DNA from: Spirosoma sp. KCTC 42546 | GTDB taxonomy: Bacteria > Bacteroidota > Bacteroidia > Cytophagales > Spirosomataceae | Reading direction: 5' to 3' | NCBI RefSeq assembly: GCF_006965485.1 | Contig: NZ_CP041360.1 | Location: forward strand, 744,001-808,000 | Length of the DNA: 64,000 nt | Part shown: piece after piece, positions 26,730 through 35,662 of the stretch | Numbering within the stretch: position 1 is the first letter of the stretch | How the letters are laid out: each line of letters starts with the position of its first letter | The notes under the pieces: generated by a model | Seen by the model: the letters and a program-made list of their open reading frames with translations, nothing else | What the model was told of the DNA's origin: nothing | Databases searched by the model: none | Program-made: the position numbers and the translations under genes

Positions 26730-26882
26730 ATGAAAACAAAGTCCAACCATATATCGAATACAGCGTCGAAAAGGACGTATCAAACCCCCCGTGTTAAATC
26801 GCTGGGTAATGTAAAGAAACTGACGCTGAAGACGGGCTCGAACGTCGATGGCTTTGGCGGTACGTTCACGTTTAGTTCTTAA
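26730..26882 (+). CDS. Lasso-type RiPP precursor peptide (50 residues)
   Basis: Small gene encoding a leader plus core. The leader carries the pattern recognised by lasso RRE proteins, Y-x2-P-x-(L/V)-x3-G-x5-T: Tyr17, Pro20, Val22, Gly26 and Thr32, within YQTPRVKSLGNVKKLT. With Thr at position -2, cleavage after Leu33 would give a 17-residue core, KTGSNVDGFGGTFTFSS, whose Asp is core residue 7, a possible macrolactam acceptor for a 7-residue ring. The C-terminal Ser is notable because paeninodin-type clusters phosphorylate exactly that residue and an HprK-like kinase lies nearby. Lys as first core residue is unusual, so the cleavage site is uncertain. A terminator follows directly. A TAGATTTG at 26630 resembles a -7 element but lacks a good -33 partner. 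Confidence 0.75.
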   Translation: MKTKSNHISNTASKRTYQTPRVKSLGNVKKLTLKTGSNVDGFGGTFTFSS

Positions 26883-26913
26883 ATTATAAGGCTCTTTTCG
26901 CCTGATATGTACT

Positions 26914-26955
26914 AGCTTGGTTCGTCTTCTTAGAAGATGAACCAAGCTTTTTTTT
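26914..26955 (+). terminator. Strong intrinsic terminator after the RiPP precursor gene
   Basis: Stem AGCTTGGTTC-TCTTCT pairs with AGAAGA-GAACCAAGCT, 17 positions with one G/T mismatch and essentially no loop beyond the turn, followed by a run of eight T. It should uncouple the abundant precursor transcript from the enzyme genes downstream. Confidence 0.9.
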
Positions 26956-27072
26956 GTCCATCCAGGTCGATTTAACTCAAATAAGAGTTGACCACCCCAG
27001 AGAAAAAGGCTACCTTAGTCAAGTCGTACGCTACATAAATCATCCTAATTTTATTTATTTCTCTTTTCTTAA

Positions 27073-27360
27073 ATGACTATCACATCTGATACCCGAATTC
27101 AACTGGTACCAAATCAATCTTCATCTGTTCTTGGAAAGGAAACGGTATTATTAAATTATGAACTGGGTAATTATTATGAACTGAATGAAGTTGGGGGCTT
27201 TATCTGGTCTCTTTTACAGAATCATAAAGAAATGTCCGTTGGCGAAATTCAGGAAAGCATACTCAATGAGTTTGATGTAGAACCCGCTGTTTGTAACGAA
27301 GAATTAAGGCTATTTATCGAAAATCTATTGCGAGAGAAGTTGATCGAGGCAACCCCCTAG
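27073..27360 (+). CDS. PqqD-like RRE protein (lasso B1 type)
   Basis: Protein of 95 residues with the PqqD/RRE winged-helix fold that binds RiPP leader peptides. Typical features are a first beta-strand region (TRIQLVPNQSSSV), then ETVLLNYELGNYYELNEVGGFIWSLL, in which the LN...G.YYxLN..G..IW pattern is diagnostic, and a C-terminal helical part with the V-E-P/L..FI.NLL..KLI end. Stand-alone B1 proteins of lasso clusters have this size. It is expected to bring the precursor leader to the cyclase and, if present elsewhere, the protease. It is separated from the kinase gene by 124 bp. Confidence 0.9.
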   Translation: MTITSDTRIQLVPNQSSSVLGKETVLLNYELGNYYELNEVGGFIWSLLQNHKEMSVGEIQESILNEFDVEPAVCNEELRLFIENLLREKLIEATP

Positions 27361-27484
27361 TGTGGTGAAAATTATATAGGTGTCATCAAACGGATTTTGC
27401 GCAGATAGTCATAGTTTAGTTATCCGTACTAAATCGAGTTATCCTTGCTGAGCAAGCTACTCAGGTATTCGAGCTGATTTTATA

Positions 27485-28405
27485 ATGGAATTGACCAGAT
27501 ATTATTATACTGCGTACGGGCTTACTATTGGTTCTGAGATTCAGCTCCCTCCCCTCAAAGAAATAACTCCTAAGCCAGTTGATGTAGTTATTAGACGGGG
27601 AGCATTACCCGAAAGCCCACCGTTGCAGCCTACAAAAATTTATCGTGCTGGATTGCAAGCCAAATTTGCCCAAAATGGGCCACAGCAGTTATGGCTCAAC
27701 TGGGCACCCATCCTATCATTTATGGTCGTAAACGGCCAGGAACTCGTTCTGGATACAACTCAAACCGATGAGGATCTGCTCTCTCTGTTTACGTTAAGTG
27801 AAGCGCTTGGTCTTATCCTGTTTCAACGGGGTTACTTTTTGTTACATGGCAGTGCTATTCACCTCAATGGGAAAGGGGTTGTATTCCTGGGGGAACCAGG
27901 GGCTGGCAAATCAACCACAGTAGCAGCTTTTGCGCAAGGAGGGGTTAGCGTGATTAGTGATGATATGGTATGTATCCAAGTCAATGCAACAGGGCCGTCT
28001 TTAGTACTACCCGCCTTTCCACAAATCAAAATCTGGGAAAATAGCGTGACTGGCTTACAGATTAAGAAAGATGGACTCACGGCAGTGCGAGAGGGGGTTA
28101 ACAAATTTTCCTGGCATGATTCAATCGTCTTTAATGAAAACCCTGTGACGTTAGACCAGATTTTTGTTCTAACAGCGCCCAACGAATTAGCTGGTACGAG
28201 CTTCCAAGTCCCTAAACACCAGATACCAATTGAATTGATTAGCTATTTTCCCCTGGCCGATTCACTACTACAAGGCACACCATTGAAAGATTATTTTGAA
28301 AAAAGCACTACCCTAGCTCACAGTGTTCCAGTTATTAAGCTAAGCCGCCCAGCTGACTTTAGTCGACTACACGCATTTGTTGACGATCTAAAAACGACAT
28401 TTTAG
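27485..28405 (+). CDS. HprK-like serine kinase of a RiPP cluster
   Basis: Protein of 306 residues related to the C-terminal domain of HPr kinase. The Walker A motif GEPGAGKST lies at residues 136-144, preceded by FLLHGSAIHL with the conserved HGSA motif and followed by VISDDM (about 154-159), the acidic motif of this family. In paeninodin-type lasso clusters the homologous kinase phosphorylates the C-terminal Ser of the precursor. The precursor here ends in Ser-Ser, which makes that reaction the best prediction. The stop codon abuts the ATG of the nucleotidyltransferase gene with no gap, so the two are co-translated. Confidence 0.87.
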   Translation: MELTRYYYTAYGLTIGSEIQLPPLKEITPKPVDVVIRRGALPESPPLQPTKIYRAGLQAKFAQNGPQQLWLNWAPILSFMVVNGQELVLDTTQTDEDLLSLFTLSEALGLILFQRGYFLLHGSAIHLNGKGVVFLGEPGAGKSTTVAAFAQGGVSVISDDMVCIQVNATGPSLVLPAFPQIKIWENSVTGLQIKKDGLTAVREGVNKFSWHDSIVFNENPVTLDQIFVLTAPNELAGTSFQVPKHQIPIELISYFPLADSLLQGTPLKDYFEKSTTLAHSVPVIKLSRPADFSRLHAFVDDLKTTF

Positions 28406-29584
28406 ATGAAGCACTCACCCGAAATTTCGTTGTTGCTGATGGCCTGTGCGGTTGAGCCAACGGAGAACAAAAGAGCGCAGATTACCCTGTTTTTAGAACA
28501 GCATCAAGTAGACTGGGATCGACTTTATAAACTGGCGGCTCGCCATAAGGTAACGCCGTTTTTGTACCGAACCCTTCAGGCCATTCCCTTCGTTGCTGAA
28601 TCGTTTTTGACTACCCTACAGAACGATTGCCGGACAATAGCTACTGATAATTTACTGAAGCTACATCAATATAAGTTGTTAGATAAACGATTTGCTGATA
28701 ATGAAATTGACTATGTTCCACTCAAAGGAATTTATCTGGCAGCTAACTGCTATCCTGATAGTAGCCTTCGGACTATTGGAGACCTGGATGTTTTAGTAGC
28801 AAAAGAAGATATTTTTAAAACGATACGCCTTTTAGAAGCCGATAGTTATCTAGTAGATCAAAAATCGACGCTTTACATGAAGTATGAGCAGAAAGTTATT
28901 TTTTCTGATTTGTATGAGGTTAGCCTAATGAAGCCATTTTTTAACAATAGCTATTTTGATCTTGATCTACACTGGGAATTTGTATGTTTTAATAAGCAGT
29001 ATAAAGTTTATAGCGTACAGGAAGTTCTTTCCAGTCCAACCTTATATACAGAATACCAGATTGTTTTACTTGTAGCTCACCATGGTATAACGGCCATTTG
29101 GCAAACAATTAATTATATCAACGATCTCTATTTCTTAATAAATGATAAGGTAATTGACTGGGCGTGGCTATTGCAGGAGCTAGGTCAGAATGGCCTTGAA
29201 CGAGTTTTTCTTTCGGGCTTGCTCTGGTGTCAACAGATTTGGAATTTATCGTTGCCTTCCACTATTCAGGAAATGTTGGTGACTCAGCGTATCCAATTAG
29301 TAGCCAATGCGTATGAGAAAAACTGGGAAACCAGCGAGCCGCTTTCGTCCAGTTCCCTAATTTTTAGTCAATTAATGTTTTTCTTTAAAGCGCAAACGCA
29401 ACTAAGCAAGAAGTTGAAAATCATAGTTACGTTTTGCACCAGCCGGATCATTCGTTACAGCACGTTTAAGGTTGGGAAACGCATTGTATACGTGCCGAAA
29501 CAATTTGGCATCATCACGTTTTTTATTCGGGGGCTTCGCTCGCTGCTACGCTTTATTCCTGCTTTACGTGAGCCGCTACGTTAG
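28406..29584 (+). CDS. Nucleotidyltransferase family protein (PF14907) of the RiPP cluster
   Basis: Protein of 392 residues. Residues about 90-200 form a nucleotidyltransferase-like core with YVPLKGIYLAANCYPDSSLR and the metal-binding GDLDVLV motif (about 127-133). The remaining helical region resembles the NTP_transf_5 family. Homologues occur with HprK-like kinases in lasso clusters of the paeninodin type, where a further modification of the phosphate is suspected. It begins at the base after the kinase stop codon, and its last four bases overlap the end of the convergent cyclase gene. Confidence 0.83.
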   Translation: MKHSPEISLLLMACAVEPTENKRAQITLFLEQHQVDWDRLYKLAARHKVTPFLYRTLQAIPFVAESFLTTLQNDCRTIATDNLLKLHQYKLLDKRFADNEIDYVPLKGIYLAANCYPDSSLRTIGDLDVLVAKEDIFKTIRLLEADSYLVDQKSTLYMKYEQKVIFSDLYEVSLMKPFFNNSYFDLDLHWEFVCFNKQYKVYSVQEVLSSPTLYTEYQIVLLVAHHGITAIWQTINYINDLYFLINDKVIDWAWLLQELGQNGLERVFLSGLLWCQQIWNLSLPSTIQEMLVTQRIQLVANAYEKNWETSEPLSSSSLIFSQLMFFFKAQTQLSKKLKIIVTFCTSRIIRYSTFKVGKRIVYVPKQFGIITFFIRGLRSLLRFIPALREPLR

Positions 29585-31533
29585 CTGTACTGTTTGAGTG
29601 AATTAAGCCAGAGCGCCAGATAGATAATTCGGCTTACAAGCCAATTATAACGGGTTTTTTTCTTGATGGGGAAACGTGGGTTAAAAACAATAGCAACAAT
29701 CCTGGAAAATAGTTGCCGGTCAATGACCTCCCAGATCGGATGACCGGGTGTACTGAACTGCTCGTGAGTGGCCTGATACAGTTGTTGCGCTGATAATGTG
29801 CTGTATTCAACGAAGTTGGCTTTTGTCAGTCGAGATACAATCGAGGACGGCAGTATATCCTGTAGTCCGTTGCGGATCAATCCTCGCCCACGCCCTTTGT
29901 TAAAATGGACCTCTAAAGGTGTTGCTAACCCTAACTCAACAATAGTCTTGTCGAAGAACGGGAACGAATACTGATGCCCATAATAGGCACCGATGTGGTT
30001 CATCTGCTCGTTACAAATGACATTGGTTGTATGAACAATTTGGTTGATTGGCGCCTTATGTTCTGCTGATAGATTCCTAATCAGTTCGTTTGTCGATTGT
30101 TGCTGTCGTTGGAGTATTCGTTGTTTAAAATCAGTACTCAGTGCATTATTGAGTAAATCTCGATGAGCCAGTTTATCCTGAACTCGTTTGACCAAATAGG
30201 CGACGATGGCCGTAGTGGAGAGCCCGAAAATTCGTTTCTGATCGCGCAGCATGCTAAGAAAAGAAACGCCTGATTGTTTACTAAGCCGTTTTTTTAGATC
30301 GCTCCCAATAATGTATAGAACGTATTTTTCGTACTTAGCCTGATCGCTGAGCTGTTGCCAGTCGGCACTTAAAAAGCTCATGTTACGCTCACGAAACGAA
30401 ACCATTTGCTGACAGGCTATTTGTAATTGCTCCCAGTCGTTAGCGTCGAGGAGCTGGTCCAGAAAATCAAATCCGGTGGGAATGGTACTGTCGCCGTCAT
30501 GCCCGGTTAAGAGGATATCGCAACCCATCTGCTGGGCTTCCAATGATACGCTGAGGTGAAAACTGGAAGGAATAATGAAATGCTCAGGCCGGTCGAACTG
30601 ATGGTTTATTGTTAATACGGAGTCGAGCACATCGGCTACCGGACGGACCCGGTGATGCTGCGAATGCCATTGGTCAACCAACGCCTGTACATACGCCTGC
30701 TCATCGGCCGAAGGCTGTTCTGTATCGATATTAAAGGTGTGTAAAGAAGGCCGATGCTGCTGGAGTAATAACGATTGGGCAACGCCACTGATCGATGACG
30801 AATCCAGCCCGCCAGACAAATGGGCACCTACAAGCTTTTTGCCCTGTATCCGTCTATCTACCGCTTCAATAAAGTAGTCGTGAAATAAGGAGGCATATTC
30901 ATCTGGATTGGTCAATCCGCTAAACTGGTTTAAGTCGGGTTGCCAGTATGGCTGTATGTGCACATCCTGCGAAGTCACCCGGAGGTAGTGGCCCGGTAAA
31001 ACGCTGTAAATGGTTTCGTAGAATGTTTCGGCACTATAAGGAACGTAAGCCGTGGTCCAGGTCAGGTACTCTCTGTATTTATGCTGGTTTGGTTTTACGT
31101 TGACTTCGTTAAGAGCCAGCAATGCTTTGATTTCGGAGGCAAAGGCAAAAAAGCGATCCGGCTGATGTACGTAATAAAGCGGTTTTATGCCCAAAGGATC
31201 TCGCGCACAGTAAAGTTGTTGCTGATGGCTATCCCAGATAGCTACCGCAAAATCGGCGTTCAGGGTATTAAAGGAGGCAGGACCTTGCAGTCCGTAGTTT
31301 GTGACGAAAGGCTGTTGCGGGGTAGATTTGGAAAATACATCAGCATCGACAGCAGCATAGAGCTGATTCGCTGAGTTGATCTCCACTGGGCCGTCAAAGG
31401 ACATCAAAATTCCCTGGTTAATGGCCTGACTTGAAATGGCTCCCCGGTGTTTTAATCGTTCTATCACGTTTTGCTGATCAGTAGAAGATACCTCCTGTCC
31501 GTCAAATCGAATCATTCCTGCAATTCCACTCAT
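29581..31533 (-). CDS. Asparagine-synthetase-like lasso macrolactam synthetase (C protein)
   Basis: Protein of 650 residues with the AsnB two-domain layout. The N-terminal glutaminase-like domain starts MSGIAGMIRFDG: the catalytic Cys2 of true glutaminases is replaced by Ser, so ammonia from glutamine is not expected. The synthetase domain holds the PP-loop SGGLDSSS at residues 240-247, which adenylates the acceptor carboxylate. In lasso clusters this enzyme activates the Asp or Glu side chain and closes the ring on the core N-terminus. Size and the lost Cys fit a lasso C protein better than a metabolic AsnB. It is convergent with the kinase/nucleotidyltransferase genes, an unusual orientation, and its promoter must lie near 31.55-31.6 kb. 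Confidence 0.82.
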   Translation of the reverse strand: MSGIAGMIRFDGQEVSSTDQQNVIERLKHRGAISSQAINQGILMSFDGPVEINSANQLYAAVDADVFSKSTPQQPFVTNYGLQGPASFNTLNADFAVAIWDSHQQQLYCARDPLGIKPLYYVHQPDRFFAFASEIKALLALNEVNVKPNQHKYREYLTWTTAYVPYSAETFYETIYSVLPGHYLRVTSQDVHIQPYWQPDLNQFSGLTNPDEYASLFHDYFIEAVDRRIQGKKLVGAHLSGGLDSSSISGVAQSLLLQQHRPSLHTFNIDTEQPSADEQAYVQALVDQWHSQHHRVRPVADVLDSVLTINHQFDRPEHFIIPSSFHLSVSLEAQQMGCDILLTGHDGDSTIPTGFDFLDQLLDANDWEQLQIACQQMVSFRERNMSFLSADWQQLSDQAKYEKYVLYIIGSDLKKRLSKQSGVSFLSMLRDQKRIFGLSTTAIVAYLVKRVQDKLAHRDLLNNALSTDFKQRILQRQQQSTNELIRNLSAEHKAPINQIVHTTNVICNEQMNHIGAYYGHQYSFPFFDKTIVELGLATPLEVHFNKGRGRGLIRNGLQDILPSSIVSRLTKANFVEYSTLSAQQLYQATHEQFSTPGHPIWEVIDRQLFSRIVAIVFNPRFPIKKKTRYNWLVSRIIYLALWLNSLKQYS

Positions 31534-31653
31534 ACTTGGTCAATTTCTAAAGCGTTAACAAACTGGTCTATTTCGTATCTTCGCTTTTGGTGATCTGTGA
31601 TCGACAAATTCAGGATTTATAAAGCTACTCAACACCTTCGCGAACGCCGTCAA

Positions 31654-32355
31654 ATGCTCAAAAAAAGCAGCTCTTACATAATCAACCTACTGATTTTACT
31701 GGGTATGGGCATTGGTTGTAAACAAACGTCAACCGATCCTGTCCCCGATGATTCAGCTTATTTCCCGCTGCAAACCGGCGATTACTGGATTTATCAGGTA
31801 ACTCAGGAAACCTACTCGCTCACCAATCCAGCTACTAAACGGATTTACCAGCTACAGGAAAAAGTTGGCAACTCATTCACTCAAAATGGACAGTTGTTTT
31901 TTCTTGTTGAAGAGTCGATAAAACCATCGTCCCAATCCGATTGGCAAATCAACGCTATTCATACCGTATATAAAAACCTATCGGAAGTGGTTAGTCAGGA
32001 AAGTAATGTGCCTACACTTCGACTGGTTTTTCCTATATCGTCGGCAACTTCCTGGAACGTTAATACGTACAACGCCAACCCCGATACGCTGTTGAGCTAT
32101 CAGAACGACGGACGTCCATTTATACTAGGTAATCAAACATTTGACCGTACGGTTTCAGTTGTTGGTAAGAACGATTCAACGTTAATAAATCAACAGAAAT
32201 ACCAACGGGTTTACGCGCAGAACGTGGGCTTGATTTATCGGGAGGATGCATCGCTGGCGTTTTGTCAATCGACACCAGATTGTATTGGTAAAGGCATAAT
32301 TTCATCAGGCAACCGACTAAAATGGGAATTAGTGGCCAGTAATCGGTTGAAATGA
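31654..32355 (+). CDS. Hypothetical lipoprotein
   Basis: Protein of 233 residues. The ATG at 31654 starts the signal sequence MLKKSSSYIINLLILLGMG with lipobox IGC (Cys22). After the Cys comes KQTSTDPVPDDS and a conserved-looking YFPLQTGDYWIYQV segment, found at the start of many Bacteroidota lipoproteins of unknown role. No enzymatic motif is seen. It diverges from the cyclase gene and ends eight bases before the stop of the convergent porU2 gene. Confidence 0.75.
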   Translation: MLKKSSSYIINLLILLGMGIGCKQTSTDPVPDDSAYFPLQTGDYWIYQVTQETYSLTNPATKRIYQLQEKVGNSFTQNGQLFFLVEESIKPSSQSDWQINAIHTVYKNLSEVVSQESNVPTLRLVFPISSATSWNVNTYNANPDTLLSYQNDGRPFILGNQTFDRTVSVVGKNDSTLINQQKYQRVYAQNVGLIYREDASLAFCQSTPDCIGKGIISSGNRLKWELVASNRLK

Positions 32356-32362
32356 GCCATAA

Positions 32363-35300
32363 CTAGGGTTGCCAGATCACCCTACCTGTATGTGTCTCTG
32401 TTCGACCGTCTTTCCAGATTAATTGGAGCGAGTACGGGTAAAGACCCGGATTAACGCCTTGCCAGAGCAGTGAATTTTTTCCGGTTGATACAGAAAAGCT
32501 ATCGGCAAAAACCTGAATACCGGCCTGATTGTAAATAGTCAGCCGCGACTCAACGGGCAGCTCCTGCACATTCAGGCTGAGGTCAAACTTTACATATGTA
32601 CTGGCCGGGTTAGGATACGTACGCAACGTAATGGTCTCGTCATTGGCCAGCGTGATGATATCGAGCGTATACGGTGGTTGGGTTCGATTGCCTGCCGCAT
32701 CTTTTCCGAATACAATAAGCTGGTAGGCTCCCCCCGCTTTAAGTGACAGATTTGTGATGACCTGGAGCTGGTTGGCCGAAACCGCCGAAACAGAAAATGA
32801 CTGCGACGATAGCTTTTGGGGATTACAGGTTGTGCAGCTTTTTAAGTATACGTCAACGGCCGTGGTATCCTTTGGTGAAAGCGGATTTTCGTCCTGAATG
32901 AAAATCTCTACCTGTGGATTCATCCGAACAACGGCCTGATTTTCTTTAATGGCTCCATCAATAAATACATTGATTTGAGGGCTAATGCGGTCCAGGAGCG
33001 CTTGAATGGGGTAGCTTGTGCCGTTTTGAGCCTTTGCCCAGTCAATCGTTAAACTAGCTGTATTATTCGTTTTGCTGAGTTCGGTTAGCTGATTGGTTGG
33101 GTCAATGGCTACTTCGATCTTCTGGAGCGTTTCGTCTTTAAGCATCGTGTATACCAGCGTGTCGCGGTAGCGAAAGGCGTTGAGCCCTAAGGTACTGGTC
33201 GTGGCAGCCGCACTAGTCGTTTTTTTGAGTGATACCGATACCGACTGACCTGCAATGTACTTGCCTAAGTTCGCCAGCGGAATCACGACCCGAATCGAAT
33301 CACTGTTTTTGAGTGAACTCCCCACCACCGACGATTGAATATAGATGCCCTTTGGATCAACCTTAAAATCGGGGTTGGGCAAGGGGTAGAGGACAACCGC
33401 CGGATCGCCCTGTAAAATCATTTCCAGAGATACCGATACATTATACGGATCGGCACTCTCTTTTTCGAGGGCTAAATTTACCTGTTGCTGCACCTTGCCA
33501 AACGACATTCCCAGCGATGTAGGATCTGTATACAGAATCGAATAGAGTTTTTTCAGGTACAGCGTTGTTGGTTCCTCGAAACTCCAGTAGGAGTGTGCCA
33601 GAACAACGGCGGCTCCTTTATTAGGGGTCAGCAACCAATCGGTAGATAGTGTGTTGAAATTAGAAAAAATCTCGCCGACACCGCAGCCGTTAAAAATCAT
33701 AAATGGGTACCGCTTATTGCTGAATCCGTTTTCGGGCGGTGAGGCAAATCCAAAATTCATGTCGGTAACGGCCGGTCCGGCATGGCCAAAAAACGTAATT
33801 AAGCTCACACCGTCATTAACTTGCGGAGTAATGTTTGTCGGCTCTACTTCATTGGTTGTGCTTTTACTGAACGCACTAATTTCACCCCCCAGTTGGCCAT
33901 TGGTGTAAATGGTACCAATTGTAGTCAGCGCAGAACGCAGGCTTTGGGCTTCGTCCAGTGTTTTACCCCCACTGATATGAATGATATGTTTTCGCCAGAG
34001 GTCATTCGGCGTAGCGCCTTCCAGTTGCTTTACTTTATCCAGATAAGCGAGCACCTGATCATTTGTCGTCACGTTTAAGCGACCGGTCGGCAGTGCTGGT
34101 GTATTTATCGGGTAGCCGCTTAGGCCTGCTGTTAATAGAATATCCGATCCTGGATAGCCAATCGTTGGTACCAGATCGTCGGGTGTTGTTTTGACGAAGT
34201 AGGGGTAACTACACGCCCGGCCAACTAATAGCAGGTGTTTTACTGCCGAATTCGCCAGCATATAATCCGCAAACCGCCGAAGTGCCAGCGGGCTTCGTTC
34301 GCCGTAATTAAACTGATCGTACAGGGAGTCGGCCTCAACAATAAATGGCTTATGGCTGCCTCCAGCCTCCGATGCCCGGTAAGCCGCATACGTTTGCGCC
34401 GACTGTTTGAGTGATGCATGGGTAATAATCAGATACGTGGCCGACTGCGGAAACGTAGTCGGAAAACGGGCAGCCTGAATAGCCAGGGGTTTAAGCGTAC
34501 GGCTGGTTACGAAAATATCCCGCTTTACGGTTGTTCCATCCACGACAACCAGTGTTTGACCGCCCGACGGTTGGGCGGCTACGTATTGGCAATTGGTTTT
34601 ATCTGTAATGTCATAGGCAATGGATGCCTGAGGTGCATTTTTTATAGATAGTAAGGCTGTCTGACGTGGGTTTATCGGCACGTGAAATACCTTATCTGAC
34701 TGGCCTGCCATATCCAGCGCTTGTGGATAAGAAACCTTTACGTAGGTAATGGAGAAGTTGTTTGTGTAGTAAATCTTTTCGGGAGAGAATCGTAGGCTAA
34801 GTTGTTCGTTCTGAAGCGTTGCCGGGCTAATTGTTGCCTGAAAGGTTTGTGACGCGAATCCGAATATGTTCAGGGTGGCTATAGCTGTTGTGGGAGAGGC
34901 ATCTACCTGTATTCGATGGGTATTATTATCGCGGCCATTTACCATGCCCTCCAGTGCAATAGGTTGGGAGGACGTGGTTACCCGATTCGTTAAATTTACC
35001 CGGACTGTACCAATCGAATCTTTCGTGAGCATTGGCCCCGACCAGCCTTCTCCCGGTTCGAAGTAACTTTGCTGGAGAGCGGGTTCGATGCCTTTTAAGT
35101 TGTTAAACGTATAGTCGCTGGTAAAGGCCTGTACCGTTTCTTCGATATGGAATGCTTCTGGTGTAAGGCCCTGGGCAGATTTGTTCAGTTCTGGCATCCG
35201 TTTTCCAGAAAGCGCCGGGCTGCTAGTCAGGAAATAGGCGGTCTTATCTGAAAATAGCGTTTGATAGGGATGTAATCGCTTTTGCGGGCGGTATAGTAGT

Positions 35301-35620
35301 GAATCCTGACTGCCATCATTGCCTTGTCCATAGAATTCAACATAATCCTGTGCATCGAACACACCATCCTGCTGGCCTACTACCCGAATAGCTAGTTCTT
35401 TTCCTCTAAAAAACAACTGCCAGTTTGCCGGATTTGTCTGGAGGAACGAAGGGTCAGTGGCTTTAATGTCCTCATAATTTACCCTATAGACGCCCGTCTG
35501 GTTTACGGAGAATTTCAGGTATTTCTGGTTCGATTTAATCCATTCATTGCCGAATACAGACTGAGCCTGCACGGCCAGGCAATTCATGATGAACCCAATG
35601 AGCAGTAATCCTTTTTTCAT
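32363..35620 (-). CDS. porU2: PorU2-type type IX secretion sortase (peptidase C25 family)
   Basis: Gingipain-fold protease of 1085 residues that would cleave sorting tails and attach cargo to the surface. A signal peptide (MKKGLLLIGFIMNCLAVQAQ) is followed by a large N-terminal beta domain. The C25 caspase-like domain shows the catalytic His in LITFFGHAGP and the catalytic Cys in MIFNGCGVGE, about 53 residues apart. A CARDB-like Ig region and a C-terminal type IX-like tail complete the protein (LRTYPNPASTYVKFDLSL, with WKDGRTETHTGRVIW at the end). Length and domain order match PorU2 better than PorU, which is usually beside porV. Other type IX components are not in the window. Confidence 0.85.
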   Translation of the reverse strand: MKKGLLLIGFIMNCLAVQAQSVFGNEWIKSNQKYLKFSVNQTGVYRVNYEDIKATDPSFLQTNPANWQLFFRGKELAIRVVGQQDGVFDAQDYVEFYGQGNDGSQDSLLYRPQKRLHPYQTLFSDKTAYFLTSSPALSGKRMPELNKSAQGLTPEAFHIEETVQAFTSDYTFNNLKGIEPALQQSYFEPGEGWSGPMLTKDSIGTVRVNLTNRVTTSSQPIALEGMVNGRDNNTHRIQVDASPTTAIATLNIFGFASQTFQATISPATLQNEQLSLRFSPEKIYYTNNFSITYVKVSYPQALDMAGQSDKVFHVPINPRQTALLSIKNAPQASIAYDITDKTNCQYVAAQPSGGQTLVVVDGTTVKRDIFVTSRTLKPLAIQAARFPTTFPQSATYLIITHASLKQSAQTYAAYRASEAGGSHKPFIVEADSLYDQFNYGERSPLALRRFADYMLANSAVKHLLLVGRACSYPYFVKTTPDDLVPTIGYPGSDILLTAGLSGYPINTPALPTGRLNVTTNDQVLAYLDKVKQLEGATPNDLWRKHIIHISGGKTLDEAQSLRSALTTIGTIYTNGQLGGEISAFSKSTTNEVEPTNITPQVNDGVSLITFFGHAGPAVTDMNFGFASPPENGFSNKRYPFMIFNGCGVGEIFSNFNTLSTDWLLTPNKGAAVVLAHSYWSFEEPTTLYLKKLYSILYTDPTSLGMSFGKVQQQVNLALEKESADPYNVSVSLEMILQGDPAVVLYPLPNPDFKVDPKGIYIQSSVVGSSLKNSDSIRVVIPLANLGKYIAGQSVSVSLKKTTSAAATTSTLGLNAFRYRDTLVYTMLKDETLQKIEVAIDPTNQLTELSKTNNTASLTIDWAKAQNGTSYPIQALLDRISPQINVFIDGAIKENQAVVRMNPQVEIFIQDENPLSPKDTTAVDVYLKSCTTCNPQKLSSQSFSVSAVSANQLQVITNLSLKAGGAYQLIVFGKDAAGNRTQPPYTLDIITLANDETITLRTYPNPASTYVKFDLSLNVQELPVESRLTIYNQAGIQVFADSFSVSTGKNSLLWQGVNPGLYPYSLQLIWKDGRTETHTGRVIWQP

Positions 35621-35662
35621 CCGAAGCGTTTATTTCCTAACGTTTAGTCTGGTACAGTAGGT

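Noticed and set aside
26652..26945. Minus-strand 97-codon frame across the precursor gene
   Set aside because: It lies opposite the RiPP precursor and its terminator, has no family resemblance and consists of low-complexity basic residues. The plus-strand precursor has a recognisable leader.
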